Source: Flavobacterium lacustre (lineage in GTDB: Bacteria; Bacteroidota; Bacteroidia; Flavobacteriales; Flavobacteriaceae). Taken from it: a stretch of DNA of 64,000 nt. Each line of letters opens with the position of its first letter. Position 1 is the stretch's first letter. The DNA lies in the NCBI RefSeq assembly GCF_027474525.2, contig NZ_CP114882.2, forward strand, positions 1,364,001-1,428,000. Reading direction: 5' to 3'. The position numbers and the translations under genes are program-made. Positions 9,254 through 18,252 of this stretch are shown one piece after another. The notes below the pieces were generated by a model. The model was given only the letters and a program-made list of their open reading frames with translations, searched no databases and was not told the origin of the DNA.

Positions 9254-9584
9254 AATTTTTGTTTTTGAAAGGTTTAAAGTTAAAATATTGTAATTCAGCA
9301 TAAAGCTTTGTAAAGCAAACAATAAAAAACTACTATGCAAAATATTTAATAGTAATATTCTTAATTTATAATTAGTATGAATAAGGAAAATTATTGTTAA
9401 AATTATTTTTTGTTTTTGTAGAGCTTGCTAATTGTTAATAACTTACTATTTTCAATCCCTGTAAAAAAACTAAATTTGACCATCTTCCATTTTGTGCTTG
9501 TATACTTTTTATAGTCCATAAAATCAATATTTAAGGTAATACAAAACTAGTGGTTAGGACTTTAATTTTTTGCTTTTAGAAACT
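9254..9584. other. Intergenic region between divergent peptide gene and dnaE
   Basis: About 330 bp of very AT-rich DNA. A TAAATTTG box at 9471-9478 on the plus strand matches the Bacteroidota -7 element and could drive dnaE, but no good -33 box was found at the right distance. A single half-palindrome TTCAGCAT lies near 9294. No gene was seen. Confidence 0.4.
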
Positions 9585-12500
9585 ATGTACTTAATATTCG
9601 ATACCGAAACCACAGGATTACCAAAGCGTTGGGATGCGCCTATAACCGATACAAACAACTGGCCGCGTTGTATTCAAATCGCCTGGCAGTTGCACGATGA
9701 TATGGGAAAACTCATCGAGCATCAGGATTATTTAGTCAAACCCGAAGGATTTAATATTCCGTATGATGCCGAGCGAATTCACGGTATTTCGACTGAATTG
9801 GCGGAAGCCGAAGGGATTTCTTTAGCCGAAGTTTTAGAGAAATTTAATGTGGCACTAGGCAAAGCCAAATTTATTGTGGGTCAGAATTTAGGTTTTGACG
9901 TCAATATTATGGGTTGTGAATTTCACCGTTTGGGTGTTGCTTCTCCCATGGCTTCGATACCGGTTTTAGATACTTGTACCGAAGTTACGGCTTCGTTATT
10001 GAAACTTCCCGGTGGTCGAGGCGGACGATTTAAGTTGCCCACTTTAACGGAATTACATAGTTATCTTTTTAATAAACCTTTTGCGGAAGCACACAACGCC
10101 ACTGCCGATGTCGAGGCTACTACACGTTGTTTCTTGGAGTTAATTCGTCGTGATGTTTTTACAAAAGAAGAACTCGATGTTCCGGCCAGTTATTTTCAGG
10201 ATTTTCAAAATAAGAATCCAAGAGAAATTCAACTTATTGGATTAAAACATATTAATCTCAAAGAAGCTTCGGATAGTATTCGTCAGCAATTTGGCGAAAA
10301 ACAAGCTGCTTTTGTTTCAAAAGAAGCACTTTCGGAGAATAAAAAAGTGCTGATTGATGCTGATTTTGTGCATTTGCATAATCATACACAGTTTTCGGTT
10401 TTGCAATCGACCATCAGTATTGCCGCTTTGGTGAAAGCAGCAGCGCAACAAAAAATGCCTGCCGTGGCCATGACCGATCATGCCAATTTGATGGGGGCTT
10501 TTCATTTTGTCCGCGATATTTTATACCATAATAAAGCGGCTGACGCCAAAAATAAAGCCGCTATTGCAAATGGAGAAGAACCTACAGAAGTTCCGATGAA
10601 ACCCATTGTAGGTTGTGAATTTTTTGTTTGCGAAGACCACAAAGACAGATCCCGAAAAGACAATGGATACCAAATCGTTCTTTTGGCGAAGACCAAAAAA
10701 GGCTATCATAATTTAGCCAAAATGTCTTCGATTGCTTATACCGAAGGATTTTATTATGTGCCCAGAATCGACCGAAAAGTGATTCAGGAATACAAAGAAG
10801 ACATCATTGTTTTGTCCGGAAATCTCTATGGGGAAATTCCAAATAAAGTATTGAATTTAGGAGAGAATCAAGCAGAAGAAGCATTGATTTGGTGGAAAAA
10901 TGAATTCAAAGATGATTTTTATATGGAGCTGATGCGCCACAATCAAGAAGATGAAAATCGGGTGAATACCTCGTTGATTGCATTGGCCAGAAAGCATGAT
11001 GTCAAAATTATTGCGACAAATAATACCTTTTATATTGATAAAATCAATTCGAATGCACATGATATTTTGCTCTGTGTGCGCGATGGCGAAAAGCAGACAA
11101 CGCCAATAGGACGTGGTCGTGGCTATCGTTTTGGATTGCCTAATCAGGAATATTACTTCAAGTCGGGAGACGAAATGAAGCAGCTTTTTGCGGATTTACC
11201 GGAAGCCATTTCGAACATTTCGGAGATTGTCGATAAAATAGAAATTTTCGATTTGGCGCGAGAAGTATTGCTGCCTAAATTTGAGATTCCAGTCGAATTT
11301 AATGATCCGGAAGATGAAAAAGACGGTGGAGTACGCGGAGAAAATGCCTATTTGAGACATCTTACTTTTGAAGGCGCCAATCGCAGGTACAAGGAAATTA
11401 CGCCTGAAATTCAGGAACGATTGGATTTTGAATTATTGACTATTTCAAATTCAGGATATCCGGGTTATTTTTTGATTGTACAGGATTTAATTGCCGAAGC
11501 CAGAAGCATGGGCGTTTCGGTTGGTCCCGGTCGGGGTTCTGCAGCCGGTTCCGTGGTGGCGTATTGTTTGAAAATTACCAATATTGACCCGTTAATGTAT
11601 AACCTGCTTTTTGAGCGTTTCCTGAATCCGGATCGTGTGTCACTACCCGATATTGATATCGATTTTGATGATGAAGGACGCAGTAGCGTTATGGATTATG
11701 TAATCCGAAAATATGGCTCAAAACAAGTGGCGCAAATTATCACTTATGGTAAAATGGCTACGAAATCAGCCATTCGTGATACGGCTCGTGTACTGGATTT
11801 ACCGTTGTTTGAAGCGGATAAAATTGCCAAATTAATTCCCGGAATGATGCCGTCTAAATGGAATTTAGCGCGTTTTTTGAGTGAAAAAGAGGATATAATT
11901 AAAAAAGCAGTTCGCCCTGAGGAATACGATAAAATCAAAGAATTAATTGGGCTGGCCAATGAAGATGATTTAGGAGGAGAAACCATTCAGCAGGCCAAAG
12001 TTTTAGAAGGAAATCTAAGAAACACGGGTATTCACGCTTGTGGTGTCATTATTACGCCAAGTGATATTACAAATTTTGTTCCTGTGGCTACAGCCAAAGA
12101 TTCGGATTTGTTTGTCACGCAGTTTGATAACTCGGTGGTTGAAAGTGCCGGTTTGTTAAAGATGGATTTCTTGGGTTTGAAAACCCTGACTTTGATAAAA
12201 GATACCGTTAAATTAGTAAAATATAGAAGCAATATTGATCTCGATCCAGACTCATTTCCTATTGATGATTTAAAAACCTATGAACTTTTTCAGCGCGGAG
12301 AAACAGTAGGGATTTTTCAATATGAGAGTGCGGGAATGCAGAAATACATGAAGGAATTGAAACCTACGGTTTTTCCTGATTTGATTGCCATGAACGCCTT
12401 ATATCGTCCCGGTCCGATTGCTTATATTCCCAGTTTTATTAAACGAAAAAATGGGGAAGAGCCTATCGAATATGATTTGGATGATTGCGAAGAATTATTA

Positions 12501-14129
12501 AAAGATACTTACGGAATTACCGTTTACCAAGAACAAGTAATGCTTTTGTCTCAAAAATTGGCGGATTTCTCCAAAGGTGATGCCGACGTTTTGCGTAAAG
12601 CGATGGGAAAAAAGATGATTGATGTCTTGGCCAAAATGGAGCCTAAATTCATTTCGCAAGCCATGGCGAAAGGACATGCCAAAGAGAAGTTGGAGAAAAT
12701 TTGGAATGACTGGAAAGCCTTTGCGGAATATGCGTTTAATAAATCGCACTCGACTTGTTATGCTTGGATTGCTTACCAAACAGCGTATTTGAAAGCCAAT
12801 TATCCTGCCGAATATATGGCGGCAGTTTTGTCTAATAATATGAGTGATATCAAACAAGTTTCGTTCTTTATGGAAGAATGTAAACGCATGGGGTTGCAGG
12901 TTTTGGGTCCGGATGTAAATGAGTCCTTTTATAAATTTACGGTAAATGATGATTATGCAGTACGTTTTGGAATGGGGGCTATAAAAGGAGTGGGTTCCGG
13001 AGCGGTGGCAACTATTGTTGAAAAAAGAAAAGACGGAAAGTATAAATCGATTTTTGATTTGACCAAACGTATTGATTTGCGTGCGGCGAATAAAAAAGCG
13101 CTGGAAAATCTCGCTTTGGCTGGAGGATTTGATTCGTTTACCGGAACAACCAGAGCGCAATATTTTCATGATGATGGCGATGGAATTACATTTTATGAAA
13201 AAGCGATTCGGTATGGTTCTAAATTTCAGGAGAATGAAAATTCGTCTCAAGTCAGTTTATTTGGCGAAAGCAGCGATGTTCAAATAGCAGAGCCTGTTGT
13301 GCCGCCTTGCGAGGATTGGAGCACAATGGAAAAATTGGCCAAAGAAAAAGAGGTTGTCGGGATTTATATTTCGGGACATCCGCTGGATGATTTTAGATTT
13401 GAAATGAAATATTTTTGCAACGCCAAATTAGAAGCATTGAAAAACATGGAGCTTCATGTGGGTAAAACCCTCAGTTTTGGTGGAATTATAAACAATGTGC
13501 AACACCGAGTAGCCAAAAACGGAAAAGGTTGGGGCATGTTCACCCTTGAAGGATATGATGAAAGTTATGAGTTTCGAATTTTTGGGGAAGAGTATTTGAA
13601 ATTTCGTCATTTCCTGATTCAAAATAATTTTACGTTCCTGAAAGTGATTGTGAAAGAAGGCTGGGCAGATAGAGATACTGGTAAAAAAGGAGAGCCAAGA
13701 TTGCAGTTTTCTGAGCTCAAACAGTTGCAGGATGTACTGACTACATTTGCTAAAAAATTAATTTTGCTGTTGAATATTAAGGATTTAGAAGCTGAATTTA
13801 TTCATAAACTAAGCCATCTTTTTCAAGAAAATAAAGGCGATAATACAGTGGCTTTTGAAATTATGGAAATTGAAAAAAGCAAACGTCTTATAGAAGTTGC
13901 GCCAGTTGTCCTGGAAAATGAAGAGGAAGCTTTTGTGGATGAAAGTGATGATGCCGAAAATGGACTTTTAGAAATTCCGGAGATAAGTGCTGCTGCAAAA
14001 GTGGAAGAAGTAGAGGAAATTACGGTGGTTACAAAATTGAGTATGCCAAGTCGAAAATTGAAAGTTAAAATCTCAAGTGAGTTGTTGGTGGAACTGGAGA
14101 AAATGCAAATTAATTTTAAGTTGAATTAG
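9585..14129 (+). CDS. dnaE: DNA polymerase III alpha subunit with fused N-terminal 3'-5' exonuclease
   Basis: A 1514-residue replicative polymerase. An N-terminal DnaQ-like exonuclease (about residues 1-190) has the ExoI motif FDTETTGLP at 5-13 and a late AHNATADVEATTR motif near 175, so proofreading is built in. Next come the PHP domain (HLHNHTQFS near 263, MTDHANLMG), the polymerase palm (GPGRGSAAGS near 647 and the catalytic PDIDIDFDDEG near 688), the fingers with AYNKSHS-like EYAFNKSHSTCYAW, an OB fold and an acidic C-terminal extension. The start MYLIFDTETTG at 9585 is preferred to the TTG at 9570. The fused layout is usual for Flavobacteriia. It is transcribed alone, followed by a 3' structured element. 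Confidence 0.95.
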   Translation: MYLIFDTETTGLPKRWDAPITDTNNWPRCIQIAWQLHDDMGKLIEHQDYLVKPEGFNIPYDAERIHGISTELAEAEGISLAEVLEKFNVALGKAKFIVGQNLGFDVNIMGCEFHRLGVASPMASIPVLDTCTEVTASLLKLPGGRGGRFKLPTLTELHSYLFNKPFAEAHNATADVEATTRCFLELIRRDVFTKEELDVPASYFQDFQNKNPREIQLIGLKHINLKEASDSIRQQFGEKQAAFVSKEALSENKKVLIDADFVHLHNHTQFSVLQSTISIAALVKAAAQQKMPAVAMTDHANLMGAFHFVRDILYHNKAADAKNKAAIANGEEPTEVPMKPIVGCEFFVCEDHKDRSRKDNGYQIVLLAKTKKGYHNLAKMSSIAYTEGFYYVPRIDRKVIQEYKEDIIVLSGNLYGEIPNKVLNLGENQAEEALIWWKNEFKDDFYMELMRHNQEDENRVNTSLIALARKHDVKIIATNNTFYIDKINSNAHDILLCVRDGEKQTTPIGRGRGYRFGLPNQEYYFKSGDEMKQLFADLPEAISNISEIVDKIEIFDLAREVLLPKFEIPVEFNDPEDEKDGGVRGENAYLRHLTFEGANRRYKEITPEIQERLDFELLTISNSGYPGYFLIVQDLIAEARSMGVSVGPGRGSAAGSVVAYCLKITNIDPLMYNLLFERFLNPDRVSLPDIDIDFDDEGRSSVMDYVIRKYGSKQVAQIITYGKMATKSAIRDTARVLDLPLFEADKIAKLIPGMMPSKWNLARFLSEKEDIIKKAVRPEEYDKIKELIGLANEDDLGGETIQQAKVLEGNLRNTGIHACGVIITPSDITNFVPVATAKDSDLFVTQFDNSVVESAGLLKMDFLGLKTLTLIKDTVKLVKYRSNIDLDPDSFPIDDLKTYELFQRGETVGIFQYESAGMQKYMKELKPTVFPDLIAMNALYRPGPIAYIPSFIKRKNGEEPIEYDLDDCEELLKDTYGITVYQEQVMLLSQKLADFSKGDADVLRKAMGKKMIDVLAKMEPKFISQAMAKGHAKEKLEKIWNDWKAFAEYAFNKSHSTCYAWIAYQTAYLKANYPAEYMAAVLSNNMSDIKQVSFFMEECKRMGLQVLGPDVNESFYKFTVNDDYAVRFGMGAIKGVGSGAVATIVEKRKDGKYKSIFDLTKRIDLRAANKKALENLALAGGFDSFTGTTRAQYFHDDGDGITFYEKAIRYGSKFQENENSSQVSLFGESSDVQIAEPVVPPCEDWSTMEKLAKEKEVVGIYISGHPLDDFRFEMKYFCNAKLEALKNMELHVGKTLSFGGIINNVQHRVAKNGKGWGMFTLEGYDESYEFRIFGEEYLKFRHFLIQNNFTFLKVIVKEGWADRDTGKKGEPRLQFSELKQLQDVLTTFAKKLILLLNIKDLEAEFIHKLSHLFQENKGDNTVAFEIMEIEKSKRLIEVAPVVLENEEEAFVDESDDAENGLLEIPEISAAAKVEEVEEITVVTKLSMPSRKLKVKISSELLVELEKMQINFKLN

Positions 14130-14139
14130 AACTGGGATT

Positions 14140-14221
14140 CCCTAGCCCTGATGGAAACGGCATCCTTTCCTGGCCTTCTTTAGGCAAGGAAAGATAGAGT
14201 GTACAGCAGGAATAGCTCCTG
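14140..14221 (+). ncRNA. 3'-end structured element, copy A (Flavo-1-like candidate)
   Basis: Begins 11 bp after the dnaE stop and runs CCCTAGCCC, GATGGAAACGGCATCC, a central hairpin (CTTTCCT-GCCT pairing with AGGC-AGGAAAG), GATAGAG, then AGCTCCTG. Copies B (25103-25185) and C (44571-44650) share the flanks and the hairpin position, but the stem sequences differ with pairing kept. All three sit just 3' of a gene in the same orientation relative to it. The Rfam Flavo-1 family is a possible identity that I could not check. Confidence 0.65.
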
Positions 14222-14291
14222 AAATTCAGCAGTATGTCGCTGAATAACAATTGACAATGCACTTATAATCAAAACTAATTTGTGAATAGTG

Positions 14292-14319
14292 TTTGATTCC
14301 TTTTTAATTTCTAAATTTG
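14292..14319 (+). promoter_or_regulatory. Promoter of trxA
   Basis: TTTG (14292-14295), 16 bp, TAAATTTG (14312-14319), 41 bp before the trxA start. The -7 box is a perfect TAnnTTTG; the spacer is slightly short. A separate inverted repeat, ATTCAGC (14224-14230) with GCTGAAT (14239-14245), lies upstream. Confidence 0.6.
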
Positions 14320-14360
14320 TACTCAGATTTAAAATCGTAAACATTTAAATATAAAAATAT

Positions 14361-14678
14361 ATGGCATTAGCAATAACAGATGCTACTTTTGAAGAAGTAG
14401 TTTTGAAATCGGACAAACCGGTAATGGTAGATTTTTGGGCAGCATGGTGTGGACCTTGTAGAATGGTTGGACCAATCATTGACGAAATCAGCAACGAATA
14501 TGAAGGAAAAGTAGTTGTTGGAAAAGTTGATGTAGATGCAAACCAAGAATTTGCTGCAAAATATGGTGTGAGAAATATTCCAACAGTATTGGTTTTTCAT
14601 AACGGAGAAGTAGTAGGAAAACAAGTAGGAGTTGCTCCGAAACAGACTTATGCGGATAGTTTAGACGCTTTGTTGTAA
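14361..14678 (+). CDS. trxA: Thioredoxin
   Basis: A 105-residue cytoplasmic thioredoxin. The redox motif WAAWCGPCRM is at about residues 28-37 and the cis-proline loop in VRNIPTVLVF near 70-79. It has no signal peptide and is full length. It reduces disulfides in ribonucleotide reductase, peroxiredoxins and other targets. The gene has its own promoter and its own terminator (14701-14730), so it is a single-gene transcript between dnaE and the DUF58 gene. Confidence 0.97.
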   Translation: MALAITDATFEEVVLKSDKPVMVDFWAAWCGPCRMVGPIIDEISNEYEGKVVVGKVDVDANQEFAAKYGVRNIPTVLVFHNGEVVGKQVGVAPKQTYADSLDALL

Positions 14679-14700
14679 TCCGTAGATTATGATTTATATA

Positions 14701-14730
14701 AAAGGTTTGGCGAAAGTCAAGCCTTTTTTT
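14701..14730 (+). terminator. Terminator of trxA
   Basis: AAAGGTTTG pairs with CAAGCCTTT (one G-U pair) around a GCGAAAGT loop, followed by a T-run. Confidence 0.8.
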
Positions 14731-14830
14731 GTTGTATTTTAAAGCCATTAAGAAGTTACGATTAGTAACGGATGGAGTGATATTAATTTTATACGCCTTT
14801 AATTTTATAATCTTTTAATATATTTGGTAG

Positions 14831-15769
14831 ATGAAGATTGAATCGCAAATAGAGAAAATTTCTAGTTTCCAGCATTTAGAATTACTGGCTAATCAAGTGG
14901 TGGAAGGCTTTATCTCGGGTATGCATAAAAGTCCGTTTCATGGATTTTCGGCTGAATTTTCGGAACATAAAGTGTATAATGTTGGCGAAAGCACCAAACA
15001 CATCGATTGGAAGTTATTTGCTAAAACGGATCGATTGTATACCAAGCGTTTTGAAGAGGAAACGAATTTGCGTTGCCATATTATTATTGATAATTCTTCG
15101 TCGATGCATTATCCTGAGTTGAAAACCAATCAATCTTTTTATGAGAATAAAATTGGATTTTCGGTTTTGGCCTCTGCGGTTTTAATGAATCTGTTGAAGA
15201 AACAACGCGATGCGGTAGGGCTAAGTGTGTTTTCGGATACTTATGAGTACTACGCGCCCGAAAAAGGCAGTGATCGCCATCACAGAATGATTTTAAACGC
15301 GCTCGAAGGGTTGTTGGAAAAACAGCCGGTTAGGAAAAGTACGGATACCATTACGTTTTTACATCAGATAGCCGAGAAAATGCATCGTCGTTCGATGATT
15401 ATTCTTTTTACGGATATGTTTCAATCCGGTTCTGATGATTCGGGTGAAGAAGCGCTGTTTAATGCATTGCAACATTTGAAATATAATAAGCATAAAGTGG
15501 TTTTATTTCATGTTGTTGACAATAAAACAGAGTTGAATTTTGATTTTGATACTGCGCCAAGGAAGTTTATTGACGTGGAAACGGGCGAAGAAGTAGCGAT
15601 TTTTGCAGACAATGTAAAGCAGGAATACGAAAAACAGGTAGAAAGTTACTTTAAGAAATTGGCTTTGACCTGTGCTCAAAACCGAATAAAGTACATTCCG
15701 GTAAGTGTTGGTGAAAATTTTGAAAAAATCATGACTGCCTATTTGATTGAAAAACAAAACTTTGGGTAA
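14831..15769 (+). CDS. DUF58 domain (von Willebrand A-like) protein
   Basis: A 312-residue cytoplasmic protein without signal or membrane segments. The DUF58 signature YNVGESTKHIDWKLFAKTD lies near residues 50-68. It is followed by a vWA-like fold with a MIDAS-type DNSSSMHYPE near 89-98 and a second acidic FTDMFQSG near 195. In Bacteroidota, DUF58 genes usually sit in the MoxR/BatABCD 'aerotolerance' operon. Here there is no MoxR ATPase or Bat gene next to it; neighbours are trxA and tRNA-Asp. The family is thought to be a metal-dependent adaptor for MoxR chaperones; its exact role is unknown. Confidence 0.88.
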   Translation: MKIESQIEKISSFQHLELLANQVVEGFISGMHKSPFHGFSAEFSEHKVYNVGESTKHIDWKLFAKTDRLYTKRFEEETNLRCHIIIDNSSSMHYPELKTNQSFYENKIGFSVLASAVLMNLLKKQRDAVGLSVFSDTYEYYAPEKGSDRHHRMILNALEGLLEKQPVRKSTDTITFLHQIAEKMHRRSMIILFTDMFQSGSDDSGEEALFNALQHLKYNKHKVVLFHVVDNKTELNFDFDTAPRKFIDVETGEEVAIFADNVKQEYEKQVESYFKKLALTCAQNRIKYIPVSVGENFEKIMTAYLIEKQNFG

Positions 15770-15807
15770 AAAGGTAAAATTTTATTGAATATTTTTCATA
15801 AAAACAC

Positions 15808-15837
15808 TTGCGTAAACAGAAATCTATTGTATCTTTG
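15808..15837 (+). promoter_or_regulatory. Promoter of tRNA-Asp
   Basis: TTG (15808-15810), 19 bp, TATCTTTG (15830-15837), a textbook Bacteroidota promoter 18 bp before the tRNA. Confidence 0.85.
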
Positions 15838-15855
15838 CCACCGCAATAAAGCAGA

Positions 15856-15929
15856 GGTTTGGTAGTTCAGTTGGTTAGAATACATGCCTGTCACGCATGG
15901 GGTCGCGGGTTCGAGTCCCGTCCAGACCG
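15856..15929 (+). tRNA. tRNA-Asp (GTC anticodon)
   Basis: 74 nt. The acceptor arm GGTTTGG pairs with CCAGACC (one G-U pair), with discriminator G. The anticodon stem CATGC/GCATG holds loop CTGTCAC with anticodon GTC. The T arm contains GGTTCGAGTCC. CCA is not encoded. No duplicate of its 3' end is seen nearby, so it does not look like an integration site in this window. Confidence 0.96.
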
Positions 15930-15942
15930 CTAATATTGGGAG

Positions 15943-15971
15943 AAGCCTTTCGTAACAGAAAGGCTTTTTTT
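15943..15971 (+). terminator. Terminator of tRNA-Asp
   Basis: AAGCCTTTC, GTAACA loop, GAAAGGCTT and a T-run, 14 bp after the tRNA. Confidence 0.88.
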
Positions 15972-16007
15972 GCCCATAAAAGTATCTAAAGCTAGTTGTG
16001 TTGTTTG

Positions 16008-16117
16008 GTCGGCCTTGTAAGCTGACCGGGTTTAGTAGTTAGACCAATGAAAAGCTTTCCAATGCTTCTGAATTTATTCGGAATCTACGGATGGCTTTTT
16101 TGATTTTAGGGCTGTTT
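16008..16117. repeat. 110-bp repeat, copy 1
   Basis: By my alignment this matches 20670-20779 at 106 of 110 positions, in the same orientation and without gaps. It contains three consecutive hairpin-forming segments: GGTCGGC/GCTGACC (outermost bases just outside), GGTTTA/TAGACC, and TTCTGAA/TTCGGAA inside AAAAGC/GGCTTTTTT with a T-run. On the minus strand one frame reads PKIKKAIRRFRINSEALESF and SLV before a stop, which resembles a basic protein C-terminus. It may therefore be an IS remnant or a structured RNA/terminator unit. The rest of the 15972-16459 gap holds no recognised gene. Confidence 0.75.
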
Positions 16118-16359
16118 CTAAACAGTCATATTTTCTCCATCTTAAGAGGAAAAAGGCACACAATTAGGTGTGTCACTTTTTTTAAATTCAAAAACTTTAG
16201 AATAATAAACAAATTATGGTTTCAACATTGTTTTTGTTGTTGAATCTAGAAGGAGAAACAGTTGACGGAAAGAATTAGCTTTTACAGGTCTGTTTTGTGC
16301 GTTTTAAACGGTTATAAACCTTTAGTCGGACCAAATTTACTTGATTGTTTTGTAGTATT

Positions 16360-16409
16360 GTTATAATAAAAAAACGACTAAATTTCTTTAGTCGTTTTTT
16401 TATTATAAC
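16360..16409. terminator. Long perfect hairpin terminator after the secreted-protein cassette
   Basis: Perfect 23-bp arms (16360-16382 and 16387-16409) around a TTTC loop. The GC core is CGACTAAA/TTTAGTCG flanked by A- and T-runs, so it can terminate in both directions. It is 50 bp downstream of the minus-strand gene at 16460. Confidence 0.8.
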
Positions 16410-16459
16410 ATTATGCTTTGTTAATCCTTAGCAATAGTAGTATTTAGTTTGTGTTGAAT

Positions 16460-17296
16460 CTATTTGATTTCAACGGCATAAAATCTATTTCCTTTCCAGG
16501 AAGTTCCTCCTAAATTTTTATACATTGGTTCTTGTCCATTTATATTTTCTAAATCAGTGTCGGCACCTTCGTGAAAAAACAAATAATATGTTTTGTTTTC
16601 AGCAGTTGTATTATGAATAAAAAAGGAACCTTTATGTACGGTACCTATTCCGCCAACACCTGCTGTTTGTGTGAATAAACCACCTCCAGGAAATAGCACA
16701 TCTGCAGTTATATCAATAGGTGTTACTGGATACGAGTAAGTCACAGGTGTTCCGCCCATATTATCTGATAGCCAATAAGCGGTTTCCACTCCTAAAACTT
16801 GATAACCAGAATTAAATTGAGCTATATTAAAATATAAATTGAGATTCACTTCCCATTTTCCTGGAGGTAATGTTATGGATGCTCCAAAATTTTTACTTGA
16901 TCCAGAAAATGGTGCAATAGCTTCTTCTCCACCGTAAATTGGGCCACCTAAATTTCCTTCTACTATTGTAGTGGTTGGAGTTGTAGCAGTAGTGCTTTGT
17001 TGATTGGCTACTCTTTGCCAAGCAGTACCATTATTGTAATAAACACCTGGAGTTACAGCTGTGTCACCAGACCCTGCGGTTGCGGTGTTGTAAACCATTA
17101 ATCCAGTTGCTGGATTACTAATGGTATTGTCAGCATTATTAGTGCTATTTAGCGCAACTCTGGGTTGCAGGAATCCTTTGTCTGTAGCGCTTACTTCTAA
17201 TTTTGCCGAAGCATCAGGAGTTGTTGTTCCTATGCCTACTTGGGCAAAAAATAAGGTAGGGAATAATAATGCTATTAATAATAATTTATTTTTCAT
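16460..17296 (-). CDS. Secreted VGIGTTTP-type surface protein, paralogue of the next gene
   Basis: A 278-residue protein with a signal peptide ending LLFPTLFFAQ. The flavobacterial VGIGTTTPDASAKLEV segment follows directly, then GFLQPRVAL, ATGLMVYNTATAG and TPGVYYNNGTAWQRV. These are the usual marks of secreted, tail-fibre-like or adhesin-like proteins in this group. The C-terminal half has an ITLPPGKWEVNLNLYF beta-rich domain. No T9SS sorting domain, lipobox or membrane anchor is visible. It shares both halves with the gene at 17338, so the pair arose by duplication and has diverged. Function is unknown; location is expected to be the cell surface or outside. Confidence 0.7.
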   Translation of the reverse strand: MKNKLLLIALLFPTLFFAQVGIGTTTPDASAKLEVSATDKGFLQPRVALNSTNNADNTISNPATGLMVYNTATAGSGDTAVTPGVYYNNGTAWQRVANQQSTTATTPTTTIVEGNLGGPIYGGEEAIAPFSGSSKNFGASITLPPGKWEVNLNLYFNIAQFNSGYQVLGVETAYWLSDNMGGTPVTYSYPVTPIDITADVLFPGGGLFTQTAGVGGIGTVHKGSFFIHNTTAENKTYYLFFHEGADTDLENINGQEPMYKNLGGTSWKGNRFYAVEIK

Positions 17297-17337
17297 GAGT
17301 ATTTGTGTTTATTTGAATTTGTTTGTTGATTTTGAGG

Positions 17338-18228
17338 TTAATTCATAGGATAAGCTACTATTGAGTTTTCGCCCCATACATTTCTTGCTAAACTTTGAAA
17401 TGTAGCGGTTTCGTAATCACAATTAAATAGCCAGTAGTAATAAGTCACATCACCTCCGCTAGTGTTATTGATAATGATTGTTCCAGTTAGCATAGTATAT
17501 TTATTATTATCTCTAATTAATCCACTTACTAATGATTGACCTACTATAGCACTACCGCTAGCCATTTGATTAGCCGAACTACTAGTAGAAAAACCGGTAC
17601 GCATCCAAATTACATCATCATTTGCAATATCAGTTTGTGTATTAGCTAACATGGTGACTTGTACGGACCATTTTCCGTTGGGTAAGGTAATGTAGGCACC
17701 AGTCCAGCTATTTTGAGATGAGGTAGAAGAGCCAACACCCATAACCCCCATTACAGCTGGTGTTACTGCTACATTGGTTGTCCAAGTTGCCTTTCCGTCA
17801 GCATCAGAGCTTAACACTTTGTTTGCTCCTTGCGATCCATCCACTAATCTAAAACCAGTACCAGGAGAACTTGCACGAATATCCAATTTTGTTGTTGGTG
17901 TCGTAGTACCAATTCCTAAATTTCCATCAGCTTGTTGGTTAATGATGCGTTGCCATTGGCTACCCCCATAATAATAAAATCCTGGCGTTACATCGTTCGG
18001 TGCAGTACCTGCTGTGGCGGTATTATATATAAATAATCCTATTGCTGGTGTAGTAATAGTAGCTGCGTCTGAAGTGCTGGTAAGTGCCACACGGGGAGGC
18101 AAAAAACCTTTGTCAGTAGCATTTATTTCTAATTTTGCAGAAGCATTAGGTGTAGTGGTTCCTATTCCTACTTGAGCGAAAAACAGGGTTGGGAATAGTA
18201 ATATCGGTAGCAATAATTTAATTTTCAT
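17338..18228 (-). CDS. Secreted VGIGTTTP-type surface protein, second paralogue
   Basis: A 296-residue protein with a signal peptide ending LLFPTLFFAQ, then VGIGTTTPNASAKLEI, GFLPPRVAL and TPGFYYYGGSQWQRI, closely matching the gene at 16460. It has an extra internal unit (LGIGTTTPTTKLDIRAS and GFRLVDGSQGANKVLSSD) absent from its paralogue. The C-terminal ITLPNGKWSVQVTMLAN domain is shared. It is likely displayed or secreted; no sorting tag is seen. It lies 41 bp before the 16460 gene and 24 bp after the PID-CTERM gene in one minus-strand cluster, suggesting co-expression. Confidence 0.7.
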   Translation of the reverse strand: MKIKLLLPILLFPTLFFAQVGIGTTTPNASAKLEINATDKGFLPPRVALTSTSDAATITTPAIGLFIYNTATAGTAPNDVTPGFYYYGGSQWQRIINQQADGNLGIGTTTPTTKLDIRASSPGTGFRLVDGSQGANKVLSSDADGKATWTTNVAVTPAVMGVMGVGSSTSSQNSWTGAYITLPNGKWSVQVTMLANTQTDIANDDVIWMRTGFSTSSSANQMASGSAIVGQSLVSGLIRDNNKYTMLTGTIIINNTSGGDVTYYYWLFNCDYETATFQSLARNVWGENSIVAYPMN

Positions 18229-18252
18229 AAGTATTGATTTTAATATTCAAAT

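Noticed and set aside
12498..13250. 250-codon antisense frame across dnaE
   Set aside because: It lies wholly inside the conserved polymerase core in the other strand, has no family features and no promoter or partner. It is a shadow frame.
15856..16117. tRNA-Asp as attachment site of an integrated element
   Set aside because: No copy of the tRNA 3' end was found in the window and no integrase gene is near; the 110-bp repeat starts about 80 bp after the tRNA and is unrelated to it.
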